Of a stretch of DNA of 64,000 bases, positions 50,808-58,833 are shown piece after piece. Position 1 is the first letter of the stretch. Each line of letters opens with the position of its first letter. The DNA lies in the NCBI GenBank assembly GCA_036677445.1, contig JAVBWI010000023.1:318237-382236 (forward strand), read 5' to 3'. Both the position numbers and the translations under genes were made by a program. The DNA is from JAVBWI01 sp036677445. Lineage in GTDB: Bacteria; Bacillota; Clostridia; Christensenellales; CAG-138. A model generated the notes under the pieces. That model saw nothing but the letters and a program-made list of their open reading frames with translations, was not told the origin of the DNA and did not search any database.

Positions 50808-51098
50808 TTAAGAGTCGGCTCCCTTTTTATTTAGCGCGGAGAAGAAGCAACCTGCAAAAAAGCCGCCTAACATGAAGCAAAGAATTTGAGTTAGCGCTTG
50901 TATATCGGGATCATTTATTCCAAGATTTATTAAATGGTATGAAGGGAATAACCCTACAAAAAATATGCCACCAATATATACTATCCACTTGCACAATTTT
51001 TCAGAAGGATATTTCCGAATGGCTTTTCTTGTCACCCAAAATCCAAGTAACAGCAGATTTATAAACAGTGAACTACATGTTAAAATTAGCATTTTCAT
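50808..51098 (-). CDS. Small membrane protein of unknown function
   Basis: A 96-aa protein with three hydrophobic helices (LILTCSSLFINLLLLGFW, WIVYIGGIFFVGLFPSYHLI, ILCFMLGGFFAGCFFS). AAAGGAGTG lies upstream at a rather long spacing of the chosen ATG 51098. I recognise no family. Its DNA is visibly more AT-rich than its neighbours, which may mean recent acquisition. It sits between DUF1576 and cysS and reads leftward. Confidence 0.6.
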   Translation of the reverse strand: MKMLILTCSSLFINLLLLGFWVTRKAIRKYPSEKLCKWIVYIGGIFFVGLFPSYHLINLGINDPDIQALTQILCFMLGGFFAGCFFSALNKKGADS

Positions 51099-51155
51099 TT
51101 TTAGATTCACTCCTTTCTTTCTGCCGCAAGCAGCACTCAAGGCACAAATAAGCTT

Positions 51156-51181
51156 GGGGCCGCCCTGTCTGGAGCGGCCCC
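51156..51181 (-). terminator. Hairpin after cysS
   Basis: GGGGCCGC pairs with GCGGCCCC around a 10-base loop, 19 nt beyond the cysS stop. There is no U tract, so it may be a pause or stability element rather than a true terminator. Confidence 0.45.
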
Positions 51182-51199
51182 TCTGCATGTTATACGGTT

Positions 51200-52588
51200 T
51201 TACAGCTTCTTCAGCTTGGGCCCCTGCTTGGTATCTTCCACGGTATAACCCATATCCTTGAGCGCGTCGCGTATGGCGTCGGCGCGCGCCCAGTCCTTCG
51301 CGGCGCGGGCCTGCTGGCGCTGCTCCAAAAGGTCGACCGCTTGGGCCGGGAACTCCTCTTCCTTCTTTTGTACGATTAGGCCCAGCACGCCGGTCAGCTC
51401 GTCATACAGCTTACGCGCAGCTTGAACAGCCTCTTTGCCGCGCGGCTCGCTCACAAACGTATTGCAGGCGCGCGCAAGGTCGAAGAGTACGCCCAGCGCG
51501 TCGGCGGTGTTCAGGTCGTCGTCCATAGCGGCGCAGAATGCCGTTTTGTAGCCGTCCAGCTCCCGCATAAAGTCGGCGTCCTCCGGCGTTTCTGCGCCCG
51601 TCTGCGCCTGCGCGAGCCGTTCCTGCGCGGTGCGGAGGCGGGCGAGCGCGGCGGTGGCCTGCTCGATGAGATCGCGGGAGAAATTCACCGGGTTGCGGTA
51701 CTGCGCACCCAGCATAAACAGCCTTACGGCCTCAAGGTCGAATTCCTTTGCAATATCGCGCACGGTAAAGAAGTTATTGAGGCTCTTGGACATCTTCTGG
51801 TTGTTGACGTTGATATACCCGTTGTGCATCCAGTAGTTGGCGAACGGCTTGCCTGTGGCGGCCTCGCTCTGCGCAATCTCGTTTTCGTGGTGCGGGAACA
51901 CGAGGTCCTGCCCGCCGGCATGGATATCGAATGTCTCGCCCAGTATGCTCATGCTCATGGCGGAGCATTCGATGTGCCAGCCGGGTCGGCCCATGCCCCA
52001 CGGGCTTTCCCATGCAGGCTCGCCGGGCTTTTGCGCCTTCCACAAAGCAAAATCCAGCGGGTCGCGCTTTTGCTCGGTGGGGTCGATTCTCGCGCCGCTT
52101 TCCAGGTCGTCGATGCTCTGGCCGGAAAGCTTGCCGTAACCGGGGAAACTGCGGACGGAAAAATACACGTCGCCGTCGGGCGTGGCGTAAGCGTGTCCCT
52201 TTTCGATGAGCGTCTCCACCAAACGGATGATGTCGCCGATGTGCCCGGTGGCGCGCGGGTTGTTGGATGCGCGCTTGATGCCCAACGCGTCCGCGTCGGT
52301 ATAGTATTCCTTTATGAAGCGCTCGCCAAGCTCCTTGACGGTGATGCCTTCCTCATTGGCGCGGCGAATCATTTTATCGTCGATATCCGTAAAATTCTGC
52401 ACGAACGTGACCTGATAGCCCCGGTATTCAAGATACCTGCGCAGCGTATCGAACACAATGAAAGGACGCGCGTTGCCGATGTGAAAAAAGTTATACACCG
52501 TAGGGCCGCAGGCGTACATGTTGATACGCCCGGGATGCACGGGTATAAGCTCTTCCTTCTTCCGGGTCATGGTGTTGTATATCTGCAT
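51200..52588 (-). CDS. cysS: Cysteinyl-tRNA synthetase
   Basis: A 462-aa class I synthetase. The ATP-binding HIGH motif appears as FFHIGNARP and the KMSKS loop as QKMSKSLNNFF. Zinc ligands include the Cys of MYACGPTVYN and the Cys/His region near WHIECSAMS and FPHHENEIAQSE. GGAGG precedes ATG 52588. It has its own promoter and a short structured leader. Confidence 0.97.
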   Translation of the reverse strand: MQIYNTMTRKKEELIPVHPGRINMYACGPTVYNFFHIGNARPFIVFDTLRRYLEYRGYQVTFVQNFTDIDDKMIRRANEEGITVKELGERFIKEYYTDADALGIKRASNNPRATGHIGDIIRLVETLIEKGHAYATPDGDVYFSVRSFPGYGKLSGQSIDDLESGARIDPTEQKRDPLDFALWKAQKPGEPAWESPWGMGRPGWHIECSAMSMSILGETFDIHAGGQDLVFPHHENEIAQSEAATGKPFANYWMHNGYINVNNQKMSKSLNNFFTVRDIAKEFDLEAVRLFMLGAQYRNPVNFSRDLIEQATAALARLRTAQERLAQAQTGAETPEDADFMRELDGYKTAFCAAMDDDLNTADALGVLFDLARACNTFVSEPRGKEAVQAARKLYDELTGVLGLIVQKKEEEFPAQAVDLLEQRQQARAAKDWARADAIRDALKDMGYTVEDTKQGPKLKKL

Positions 52589-52615
52589 ATGTAGCCTCCT
52601 TCATACACTCCGGAT

Positions 52616-52738
52616 AAAAAAACACCGCCGTCCTTAAAACAAAGACGCCAGATGCTCCGTGGTGTTTGCGCAGTTACTCTTCTCTCGTCCCTGCCTTTTC
52701 CATATCCTATAGTAGTGTATGGCGCACGTCTTTGTCAA
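52616..52738 (-). promoter_or_regulatory. Promoter and structured leader of cysS
   Basis: Read leftward: TTGACA (52738-52733), 18 bp, TACTAT (52714-52709). The leader ends in a hairpin whose arms are AAACACC and GGTGTTTTTTT (52667-52661 and 52626-52616), a terminator-like structure just before the ribosome site. This suggests attenuation. A T-box was considered, but its conserved sequence is not present. Confidence 0.6.
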
Positions 52739-52749
52739 GCACGGGAGAA

Positions 52750-52778
52750 TTGCGCAGCGCTGCATTTTATGGTATGCT
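52750..52778 (+). promoter_or_regulatory. Promoter of the DUF975 gene
   Basis: TTGCGC, 17 bp, TATGCT, about 30 nt before ATG 52809, divergent from cysS. Confidence 0.6.
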
Positions 52779-52808
52779 CAGTCCGAAAAGATGGAAGGGG
52801 AAATGATA

Positions 52809-53516
52809 ATGAGACCGAGAGCTACGGATTTTCGGGCGGCCGCGCGCAACAGCCTCAGGGGCTATTGGGGCTGGGCCCTGCTGGTTTGCCTGGTTGCGGG
52901 CATTTTAGGGGGTATTCCTGCGTCCAGCGGCGTTGTGAATGTCACCACTGCCATCAAGGATAATTTTTACTATTCTATACCGTGGTATGGCGCCTGGGCT
53001 ATACTGCGCACCGGCCTTGCTTCCCTGCTTTCGATGTGGGGGGTCATAACGTTTTTAATCGGCGGCGCGGTACAGCTGGGATTGTATGAATTCCACACGC
53101 GACTTAGTATGGGGGAGCGTCCGCCGTTGAGCGTACTGTTTGGCAAGTTCCAGATTTTTCTTAAGGCGCTGGGGCTTCGGCTGTTCATGTTGCTGTTCAT
53201 CGTACTATGGTCTCTGCTCCTGGTTGTGCCGGGCATCATCGCCGCATACCGTTACGCAATGGCGCCCTATCTGATGGCGGAATACCCGCAAATGGGCATA
53301 CGCGAGGCGGTTGACCGCTCTAAGCAGATGATGCACGGACATAAGGGCCGCCTGTTCTGCCTTGGCTTCAGCTTTATCGGCTGGTGGCTGCTCTCCATAC
53401 TGACGTTCGGTATACTCTCGCTGTGGGTCACGCCGTATGTGGAAACCGCCAAGGCCGCCTTTTATCTCGATTTGACTGGCAGGCAGTTTGGCTTCTCGGG
53501 TGCAGGCACACAATAA
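52809..53516 (+). CDS. DUF975 family membrane protein
   Basis: A 235-aa polytopic membrane protein (five to six helices). DUF975 marks: FRAAARNSLRGYWGWALLV near the N-terminus, LRLFMLLFIVLWSLLLVVPG, and IIAAYRYAMAPYLMAEYPQM with REAVDRSKQMMHGHKGRLF. AAGGGGA lies 8 nt before ATG 52809. Function is unknown. It converges on the methyltransferase gene. Confidence 0.9.
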   Translation: MRPRATDFRAAARNSLRGYWGWALLVCLVAGILGGIPASSGVVNVTTAIKDNFYYSIPWYGAWAILRTGLASLLSMWGVITFLIGGAVQLGLYEFHTRLSMGERPPLSVLFGKFQIFLKALGLRLFMLLFIVLWSLLLVVPGIIAAYRYAMAPYLMAEYPQMGIREAVDRSKQMMHGHKGRLFCLGFSFIGWWLLSILTFGILSLWVTPYVETAKAAFYLDLTGRQFGFSGAGTQ

Positions 53517-53551
53517 TAGCCAACGTTTCGGCGAATGCACACGCCAAATAG

Positions 53552-53585
53552 AAAAACTCCTCCGGCAGACATCCTGTCGGAGGAG
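53552..53585 (-). terminator. Rho-independent terminator of the lgt-methyltransferase operon
   Basis: Read leftward: CTCCTCCGACAG pairs with CTGCCGGAGGAG around a 5-base loop, then TTTTTC. Confidence 0.88.
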
Positions 53586-53600
53586 CTTTCTCATAGTATA

Positions 53601-54407
53601 TTACGCTTCCTTCTTCATTACGAAAATACGGTGTGCTTCCCGCGCGGCGCGAAAGCATCCGGCGATACGGAACATCATTCGGTATCCCATGCTTAGCGGC
53701 CGGGCGTATTCGGCTGCGGTAAAATAAAGCGTGTCGACATGGCGCAGGCCGCTCACCATGCGCTCCATCTCTTGGGGGCTGTCCACACCCCAGTGTATTT
53801 GCGCACCGGTTTGCTTGAGCGACGGCTGATGCTTCGCGTATTTCGCGGTCGTTTTGGAATACGCGTCAAAGAGAAAGGTGACCTGCGGGAATTTTTTCAG
53901 CAGCTTTTCAAACAGCGCCCGCACATCCTCCTCATGCAGGTACATCAGGAGTCCCTCCGCGATGACAAGCGCCTGTTCCCGCCCGTCCGTCACCTCGTCC
54001 ATCCACGACCAATCCGTCACGGACGACGCGATAAAACGGTAACGCGGCGTTTCTTCAAACAGTTGCGCTTTGATCGCCATTACCTCGGGATAATCCAGGT
54101 CATACCACATGCCGCCTGGGTATCCAAGGCGCTGCGCGCGCGCGTCCAGCCCGCACCCCAGATAGAGCACGGCAGCATCCGGATGCTTTTTTAAGAAGTC
54201 CTGCGCATAGGCGTCGATGCGCTTAGCGCGCAGCGCCATGAACACCTGCACCTTCTTTTGAATATGCAGCCGCTCAAACGGATAGTCAATGTGCTCCAGG
54301 GCGTATTCCGCCTGCGCATCGCGGAATATACCCGCGCGGCTCATTTGCGCGCGGCCGTAAAGGGGAATCAGCAGCGTTTCCATCTCTTTTTCCAGTACGA
54401 CTTTCAT
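53601..54407 (-). CDS. Leucine carboxyl methyltransferase-fold (PPM1/LCMT) SAM methyltransferase
   Basis: A 268-aa protein. VLYLGCGLDARAQRLGYPGG is the LCMT-family motif I, followed by WYDLDYPEVMAIKAQLF and VIAEGLLMYLHEEDVRALF, all diagnostic. Bacterial members are often linked to secondary metabolism or are of unknown substrate. The start at 54407 is chosen over a GTG at 54419. It lies 15 nt after lgt and shares its transcript. Confidence 0.87.
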   Translation of the reverse strand: MKVVLEKEMETLLIPLYGRAQMSRAGIFRDAQAEYALEHIDYPFERLHIQKKVQVFMALRAKRIDAYAQDFLKKHPDAAVLYLGCGLDARAQRLGYPGGMWYDLDYPEVMAIKAQLFEETPRYRFIASSVTDWSWMDEVTDGREQALVIAEGLLMYLHEEDVRALFEKLLKKFPQVTFLFDAYSKTTAKYAKHQPSLKQTGAQIHWGVDSPQEMERMVSGLRHVDTLYFTAAEYARPLSMGYRMMFRIAGCFRAAREAHRIFVMKKEA

Positions 54408-54422
54408 AGCTTCCCACACTTT

Positions 54423-55214
54423 CTATAACTGCCCCGCCCCGCTGTGCACGGTTTTCCGCTTTGCCAGCAGCAGGCACAGGCCCACCGGCAACAGCAGGAG
54501 GCTGATCCATTGCGAGGTCGAAATCCCAAGCAAAAAGCCGCGCGCGGCGTCAAACCGGAAGTACTCGAGTGTAAACCGTATCAGCGCATAAAACAGAAGA
54601 TACAGGCCAAGTATCTGCCCCGGCCGGCGCTCCTTCCGGGAATACGCGAACAGACCGATAAACAGTACTACATTCAGCGCGGCCTCATAGAGCTGCACGG
54701 GGAAAAGCGGCACGCCGTGCAGCGCCACGGAATCGGCGTGAAAATATACGCCCCAGGGCGGCTCCATGGGAACGCCGTAGCAGCACCCGGCGCAGAAGCA
54801 GCCGATACGGCCGACGGCATGGACGAGCGGCACGGCTGGTATCAGCGTTTCCGTCAGCGGGAGAAACGCAAGCTTATATTTGCACGCATACAGAAATATC
54901 CCAAACAGGCCGCCCAATACGCCGCCGTAAAAGACAAACCCGTACGCAAAAAGCCGGTACACCAGCTCCCATGTCAATGCCGGCGCGTTTTGGGCGAAAA
55001 ACAGCTCCGGAAGCGTAAGCACAATGTAAAGCAGCTTTGCGCCGGCAAATACGCCGACCCCCGCATAGCAGACGGCATTGAATATATCCTGGCGCGCAAT
55101 GTGCTTTTTCGCGGGAAAGAATACCGCAAACGAAACGCCCAACGAAACGCCTGCCATGATCAGCAGGCCGTACATTGGTATCTGTCGGTTGAATATCGTA
55201 ATAAACGGGAGCAT
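54423..55214 (-). CDS. lgt: Prolipoprotein diacylglyceryl transferase
   Basis: A 263-aa membrane enzyme that attaches diacylglycerol to lipobox cysteines, needed by the several lipoproteins encoded in this window. The signature HAVGRIGCFCAGCCYG contains the conserved His and the Arg of the active site; YGLLIMAGV and YGFVFYGGVLGG are also typical. ATG 55214 has GGAGAAAGG just upstream; the frame is open to 55253. Seven helices are expected. Confidence 0.95.
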   Translation of the reverse strand: MLPFITIFNRQIPMYGLLIMAGVSLGVSFAVFFPAKKHIARQDIFNAVCYAGVGVFAGAKLLYIVLTLPELFFAQNAPALTWELVYRLFAYGFVFYGGVLGGLFGIFLYACKYKLAFLPLTETLIPAVPLVHAVGRIGCFCAGCCYGVPMEPPWGVYFHADSVALHGVPLFPVQLYEAALNVVLFIGLFAYSRKERRPGQILGLYLLFYALIRFTLEYFRFDAARGFLLGISTSQWISLLLLPVGLCLLLAKRKTVHSGAGQL

Positions 55215-55306
55215 GGCGCCTTTCTCCAAGGCCTGAATGGCCTGATCGGACATTGCGAAGGATTACGGCTTTTACAACGGGGGCAAACGCCGCCTTAAAA
55301 AACAGG

Positions 55307-55334
55307 GCAGACCAGATCAAATCTGCCTGCCCTG
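55307..55334 (-). terminator. Rho-independent terminator
   Basis: Read leftward: CAGGGCAG pairs with CTGCCCTG, with an inner CAGAT/ATCTG pairing, then TTTTTT. It follows the DUF4190-like gene. Confidence 0.85.
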
Positions 55335-55356
55335 CTTACCTGCATAAAGAACCGAT

Positions 55357-55644
55357 TCAATAGCTGCCGTAGCTGCCCAGCGTAGCGAGGCTGCCGAGGC
55401 AGGCGACGCACGCGATGAAGCCGATGACGCACAGCGCGATCGCAATGATGCTCAATATGATGCCGGCGGTAGCCATGCCCGAAGGCGCTTCCTTCTTGGC
55501 ATTGATACCGAGTATTAACCCCACGACGCCCAGCACAATCCCCAGAAGAGCGCCATAACCAAAGAATACGCACGCCGCAGCCAGTATGCCCAGCACCAAG
55601 GATGCAATTGCTTTGCCGTTGGACGGTGTCTGTCCTTGTTCCAT
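55357..55644 (-). CDS. DUF4190-like small membrane protein
   Basis: A 95-aa protein with a short polar N-terminus (MEQGQTPSNGKA) and two glycine-rich hairpin-type membrane helices (SLVLGILAAACVFFGYGALL, and GIILSIIAIALCVIGFIACV), matching the DUF4190 layout including GLILGINAKKE between them. GGGGGAT precedes the ATG. It is monocistronic with a clear terminator. Function is unknown. Confidence 0.8.
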   Translation of the reverse strand: MEQGQTPSNGKAIASLVLGILAAACVFFGYGALLGIVLGVVGLILGINAKKEAPSGMATAGIILSIIAIALCVIGFIACVACLGSLATLGSYGSY

Positions 55645-55729
55645 GTTGAAATCCCCCCTGTTTTATCATACTATGCCACAATTGTAACATAGTTATCCGC
55701 ACTGTCAATTATGAAAAGGAGAATGCCCG

Positions 55730-56800
55730 TTAATCGCCCGCCTCTACGGCCACAGTCTCCCCTGCCCGGCGGGCGTCATGCTCCGCCGCGGCCTTGGCGC
55801 GTTCTTCGCCGAGTATGGCGCGCAGCTGGGCATCCAACTGCTCGCACAGCTCGCGGTTGTCCTTTAAGAACAGGCGCGCGTTATCGCGCCCCTGCGCCAT
55901 GCGCATATCGCCATAGGTGTACCACGCGCCTGTCTTTGTTATGAGCTTGCGCTGCACGGCCAAATCCAGAATGGAGCCCTCGCGTGAGATGCCTTCGCCG
56001 TATATGATGTCGAATTCCGCCTGTTTAAAGGGCGGGGCGACTTTGTTCTTGACGACTTTCACGCGCGTACGGCTGCCCACAAACTCCGCGCCGTTTTTAA
56101 GGGTTTCGATCTTGCGCACATCCAGCCGCACGGAAGCGTAGAACTTGAGCGCCTTGCCGCCCGGCGTAGTTTCCGGGTTGCCGAACATGACGCCGACCTT
56201 TTCACGAAGCTGGTTGATAAACACTACGACCGTGTTGGTTTTGGAAATGGTACCCGCCAGCTTGCGCAGCGCCTGCGACATCAGCCGCGCCTGCAGACCG
56301 ACGTGCGCGTCGCCCATATCGCCCTCTATTTCGGCCTTGGGCACGAGCGCGGCGACGGAGTCCACAACGATGACGTCTATCGCGCCCGAGCGCACCAATG
56401 CTTCGACGATTTCCAGCGCCTGTTCGCCGGTATCCGGCTGCGAGACATATAAATCATCCACATTTACGCCGAGGTTACCGGCGTAAACCGGGTCGAGCGC
56501 GTGTTCTGCGTCGATAAACGCGGCGGTGCCGCCATCCTTCTGCGCCTGCGCGATGATGTGCAGCGCGACGGTGGTTTTACCGGAGGATTCCGGCCCGAAT
56601 ATCTCGATCATGCGGCCGCGCGGCACGCCGCCCACGCCCAGCGCGAAATCCAGCTCCAGACAGCCTGTGGAGATGGTGGAAACGGAAATTTTCCCCGCGG
56701 CGTCCCCCATCTTCATGATGGCGCCTTTGCCGAACTGCTTTTCGATCTGGCTCAACGCCATCTCCAGCGCCTTGTTTTTTTCCAAGCCCACGTTTGCCAT
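55730..56800 (-). CDS. recA: Recombinase RecA
   Basis: A 356-aa DNA strand-exchange and SOS co-protease. Walker A is GPESSGKTT, Walker B VIVVDSVAAL. The L1 region is EGDMGDAHVGLQARLMSQAL and L2 begins FINQLREKVGVMFGNPETTP. GAGGAGG lies before the ATG. A weak promoter (TATACT reading 56845-56840) sits in the 230-nt gap after cinA. I found no clear Gram-positive SOS box (GAAC-N4-GTTC) there. Confidence 0.98.
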   Translation of the reverse strand: MANVGLEKNKALEMALSQIEKQFGKGAIMKMGDAAGKISVSTISTGCLELDFALGVGGVPRGRMIEIFGPESSGKTTVALHIIAQAQKDGGTAAFIDAEHALDPVYAGNLGVNVDDLYVSQPDTGEQALEIVEALVRSGAIDVIVVDSVAALVPKAEIEGDMGDAHVGLQARLMSQALRKLAGTISKTNTVVVFINQLREKVGVMFGNPETTPGGKALKFYASVRLDVRKIETLKNGAEFVGSRTRVKVVKNKVAPPFKQAEFDIIYGEGISREGSILDLAVQRKLITKTGAWYTYGDMRMAQGRDNARLFLKDNRELCEQLDAQLRAILGEERAKAAAEHDARRAGETVAVEAGD

Positions 56801-57030
56801 TGGAAATCCTCCTCACACTGCCCGATTTTCATTAAACTGAGTATACCATATCGGCATACGATAGGAAAGCAAAAGTTTCGCATACAGAAACTTTCCCGGG
56901 GCATACGATCGATTTGACGGAGTATCTTGGCGACAGACCTCAATCGCCGGTCGAGTAAGTTTCCATTTTGGAAACCGTCATCCGTCTCATACATACATGT
57001 ATTTTGCAGGCTTACCCGCGCTACCCGCGT

Positions 57031-58278
57031 TTACTCGGTCTGAGGCAGCTCCAGGAGCGCGCGGCGCAGCATGTCCAGCGCGTGCAGCACCGTTACCTCG
57101 CGGATGCGGCTGCGGTCGCCGACGAGCTGCAGCCGTTTGGAAACCACGTTGGCGCCATCCGCCAGCGCGACATAGACAAGCCCCACGGGCTTCTCCTTTG
57201 TAGCGCCGCCTGGCCCCGCAATGCCGGTGGTAGCGAGCGCGTAATCCGCGCCGGATGTTTTGCGCATGCCCGCCGCCATCTCCCGCGCGCATTCCTCGCT
57301 GACCGCGCCATAGCGGCGCAGCGTAGCGGTGGAAACGTTCAGGCGGCGCATTTTGGCAGCGTCGGAATAAGTAATCGCGCCTTCCATAAAGTACGCGGAA
57401 CTGCCGGGCACATCCACCAGCGTGGAGGAAAGAAGGCCGCCCGTGCAGCTTTCCGCCACGGCAAGCGTCACGCTTTTCTCTTCCAACAGCGCCGCGCATA
57501 CGCCGGGCAGCGTCACACCCTTGGCAGAGTATACGATATCCCCCAGCCTGTGTTGGATCTCCCCGATCACCGGGCGCACCAGCGCCTCGCCTTCTTCATC
57601 GTTCTGGCAGCGGGCGGTAACACGCAATGTGACCTCGCCTGTTTTTGCATACGGCGCGATGGTGGGGTTCTCCTGCGTATCCATCAGGTCTTTCAGACGA
57701 TATGCGACGGTCGATTCACCCATGCCGAATATACGCAGCTCGCGCGAATACAGCCGCCAGCCGCTTCTTTTTTCCAAATACGGCATGACCTCGTTTTCGA
57801 ACATGGGAAACAGCTCGCGCGGGGGGCCGGGCAGCAGTATCGCAGCCTTTTCGCCCGATTCGACAATGCAGCCGGGCGCGGTGCCGTTGGGGTTTTTTAA
57901 TATAATGCTGCCCTCTGGAAAATCCGCCTGCTTATAGTTGTTGGGGGTCATGTTCCAGTTAGCGGCTGCGAAGCGTGCGCACAATGCCTCTTCGGCCTTC
58001 TCGTCGCGCACCATAGGCAGCGAAAACGCGTCCGCCACGGTCTCTTTTGTCAGATCGTCGCCCGTAGGGCCGAGACCGCCGGAGAGTATGACGATATCCG
58101 CGCGCGAAAGCGCGGTATGGATTGCATCCTTCAGTCGCCCGGGGTTATCGCCCACGGTCACCTGGTGGTAAACGCTCACCCCCAGGGGGGCCAGCTTCTG
58201 TGCCATAAACTGGGCGTCGGTGTTGAGCACCTGCCCCATTAAAAGTTCTGTTCCTACGCTGATCAACTCGGCGATCAT
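57031..58278 (-). CDS. cinA: CinA (competence/damage-inducible protein A, NMN deamidase)
   Basis: A 415-aa protein. The N-terminal MoCF-like domain begins ISVGTELLMGQVLNTDAQF and contains SGGLGPTGDDLTKETVA (ADP-ribose pyrophosphatase-type). The C-terminal domain (from about residue 255) has AVAESCTGGLLSSTLVDVPG and ATTGIAGPGGATKEKPVGLV, the nicotinamide mononucleotide deamidase signature. GAGGTCGC precedes ATG 58278. It lies between pgsA and recA, the conserved Firmicutes order. Confidence 0.95.
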   Translation of the reverse strand: MIAELISVGTELLMGQVLNTDAQFMAQKLAPLGVSVYHQVTVGDNPGRLKDAIHTALSRADIVILSGGLGPTGDDLTKETVADAFSLPMVRDEKAEEALCARFAAANWNMTPNNYKQADFPEGSIILKNPNGTAPGCIVESGEKAAILLPGPPRELFPMFENEVMPYLEKRSGWRLYSRELRIFGMGESTVAYRLKDLMDTQENPTIAPYAKTGEVTLRVTARCQNDEEGEALVRPVIGEIQHRLGDIVYSAKGVTLPGVCAALLEEKSVTLAVAESCTGGLLSSTLVDVPGSSAYFMEGAITYSDAAKMRRLNVSTATLRRYGAVSEECAREMAAGMRKTSGADYALATTGIAGPGGATKEKPVGLVYVALADGANVVSKRLQLVGDRSRIREVTVLHALDMLRRALLELPQTE

Positions 58279-58296
58279 ATTGCGACCTCTTTTCTG

Positions 58297-58833
58297 TTAA
58301 GTAAAATCCACACTCGCGCGGTTTTTCACAATATAGTCTACGCCCGACCACACGGTGAATGCCACCGATACCCACAGCACGATAATATCCAGCCGAAACC
58401 CGGGCAGCCCCAACGAAGGCCAGACAAGCATCATCACGACCGCCACGCACTGCGAGATGGTCTTAGTCTTGCCCAGCCAGCTCGCCGCAATCACATTTCC
58501 GCTGCCTGCCGCCACCAGCCGGAACCCGCTGATGAGAAATTCCCGGCCTATAATGATGATCGTCACGATGGGTGAGAGCATGCCGGCCGCTACCAGCATC
58601 ACAAACGCGCTGCAGGTTAACAGCTTATCCGCCATAGGGTCCATCAGCTTGCCGAAATTGGTTACAAGGTTATACTTGCGCGCGATGCGTCCATCCAATA
58701 TATCGGTAATATAGGCCAGCGTAAACACCATCGCCGCGACGATATTCGCATAAGAAACAGGGAAGTAAAAGCAGGCTATGAATACAGGAACAAGCAGCAT
58801 ACGCAGTATCGTCAGTTTATTTGGCAAATTCAT
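58297..58833 (-). CDS. pgsA: CDP-diacylglycerol-glycerol-3-phosphate 3-phosphatidyltransferase
   Basis: A 178-aa membrane enzyme making phosphatidylglycerophosphate. The CDP-alcohol transferase motif is seen as DILDGRIARKYNLVTNFGKLMD (first part DILDGRIARKYN, then GKLMDPMADKLL). Four to five helices. Its ATG overlaps the rimO stop by 4 nt, and GAGAGGAAA serves as ribosome site inside rimO. Confidence 0.95.
   Translation of the reverse strand: MNLPNKLTILRMLLVPVFIACFYFPVSYANIVAAMVFTLAYITDILDGRIARKYNLVTNFGKLMDPMADKLLTCSAFVMLVAAGMLSPIVTIIIIGREFLISGFRLVAAGSGNVIAASWLGKTKTISQCVAVVMMLVWPSLGLPGFRLDIIVLWVSVAFTVWSGVDYIVKNRASVDFT

Noticed and set aside
52600..52720. T-box riboswitch before cysS
   Set aside because: The leader is only about 110 nt and the conserved T-box sequence (AGGGTGG-type) and antiterminator are absent.
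56801..57030. SOS box before recA
   Set aside because: No GAAC-N4-GTTC or similar LexA site was found; the palindrome GTTTCCATTTTGGAAAC at 56959-56975 has a different sequence and spacing.
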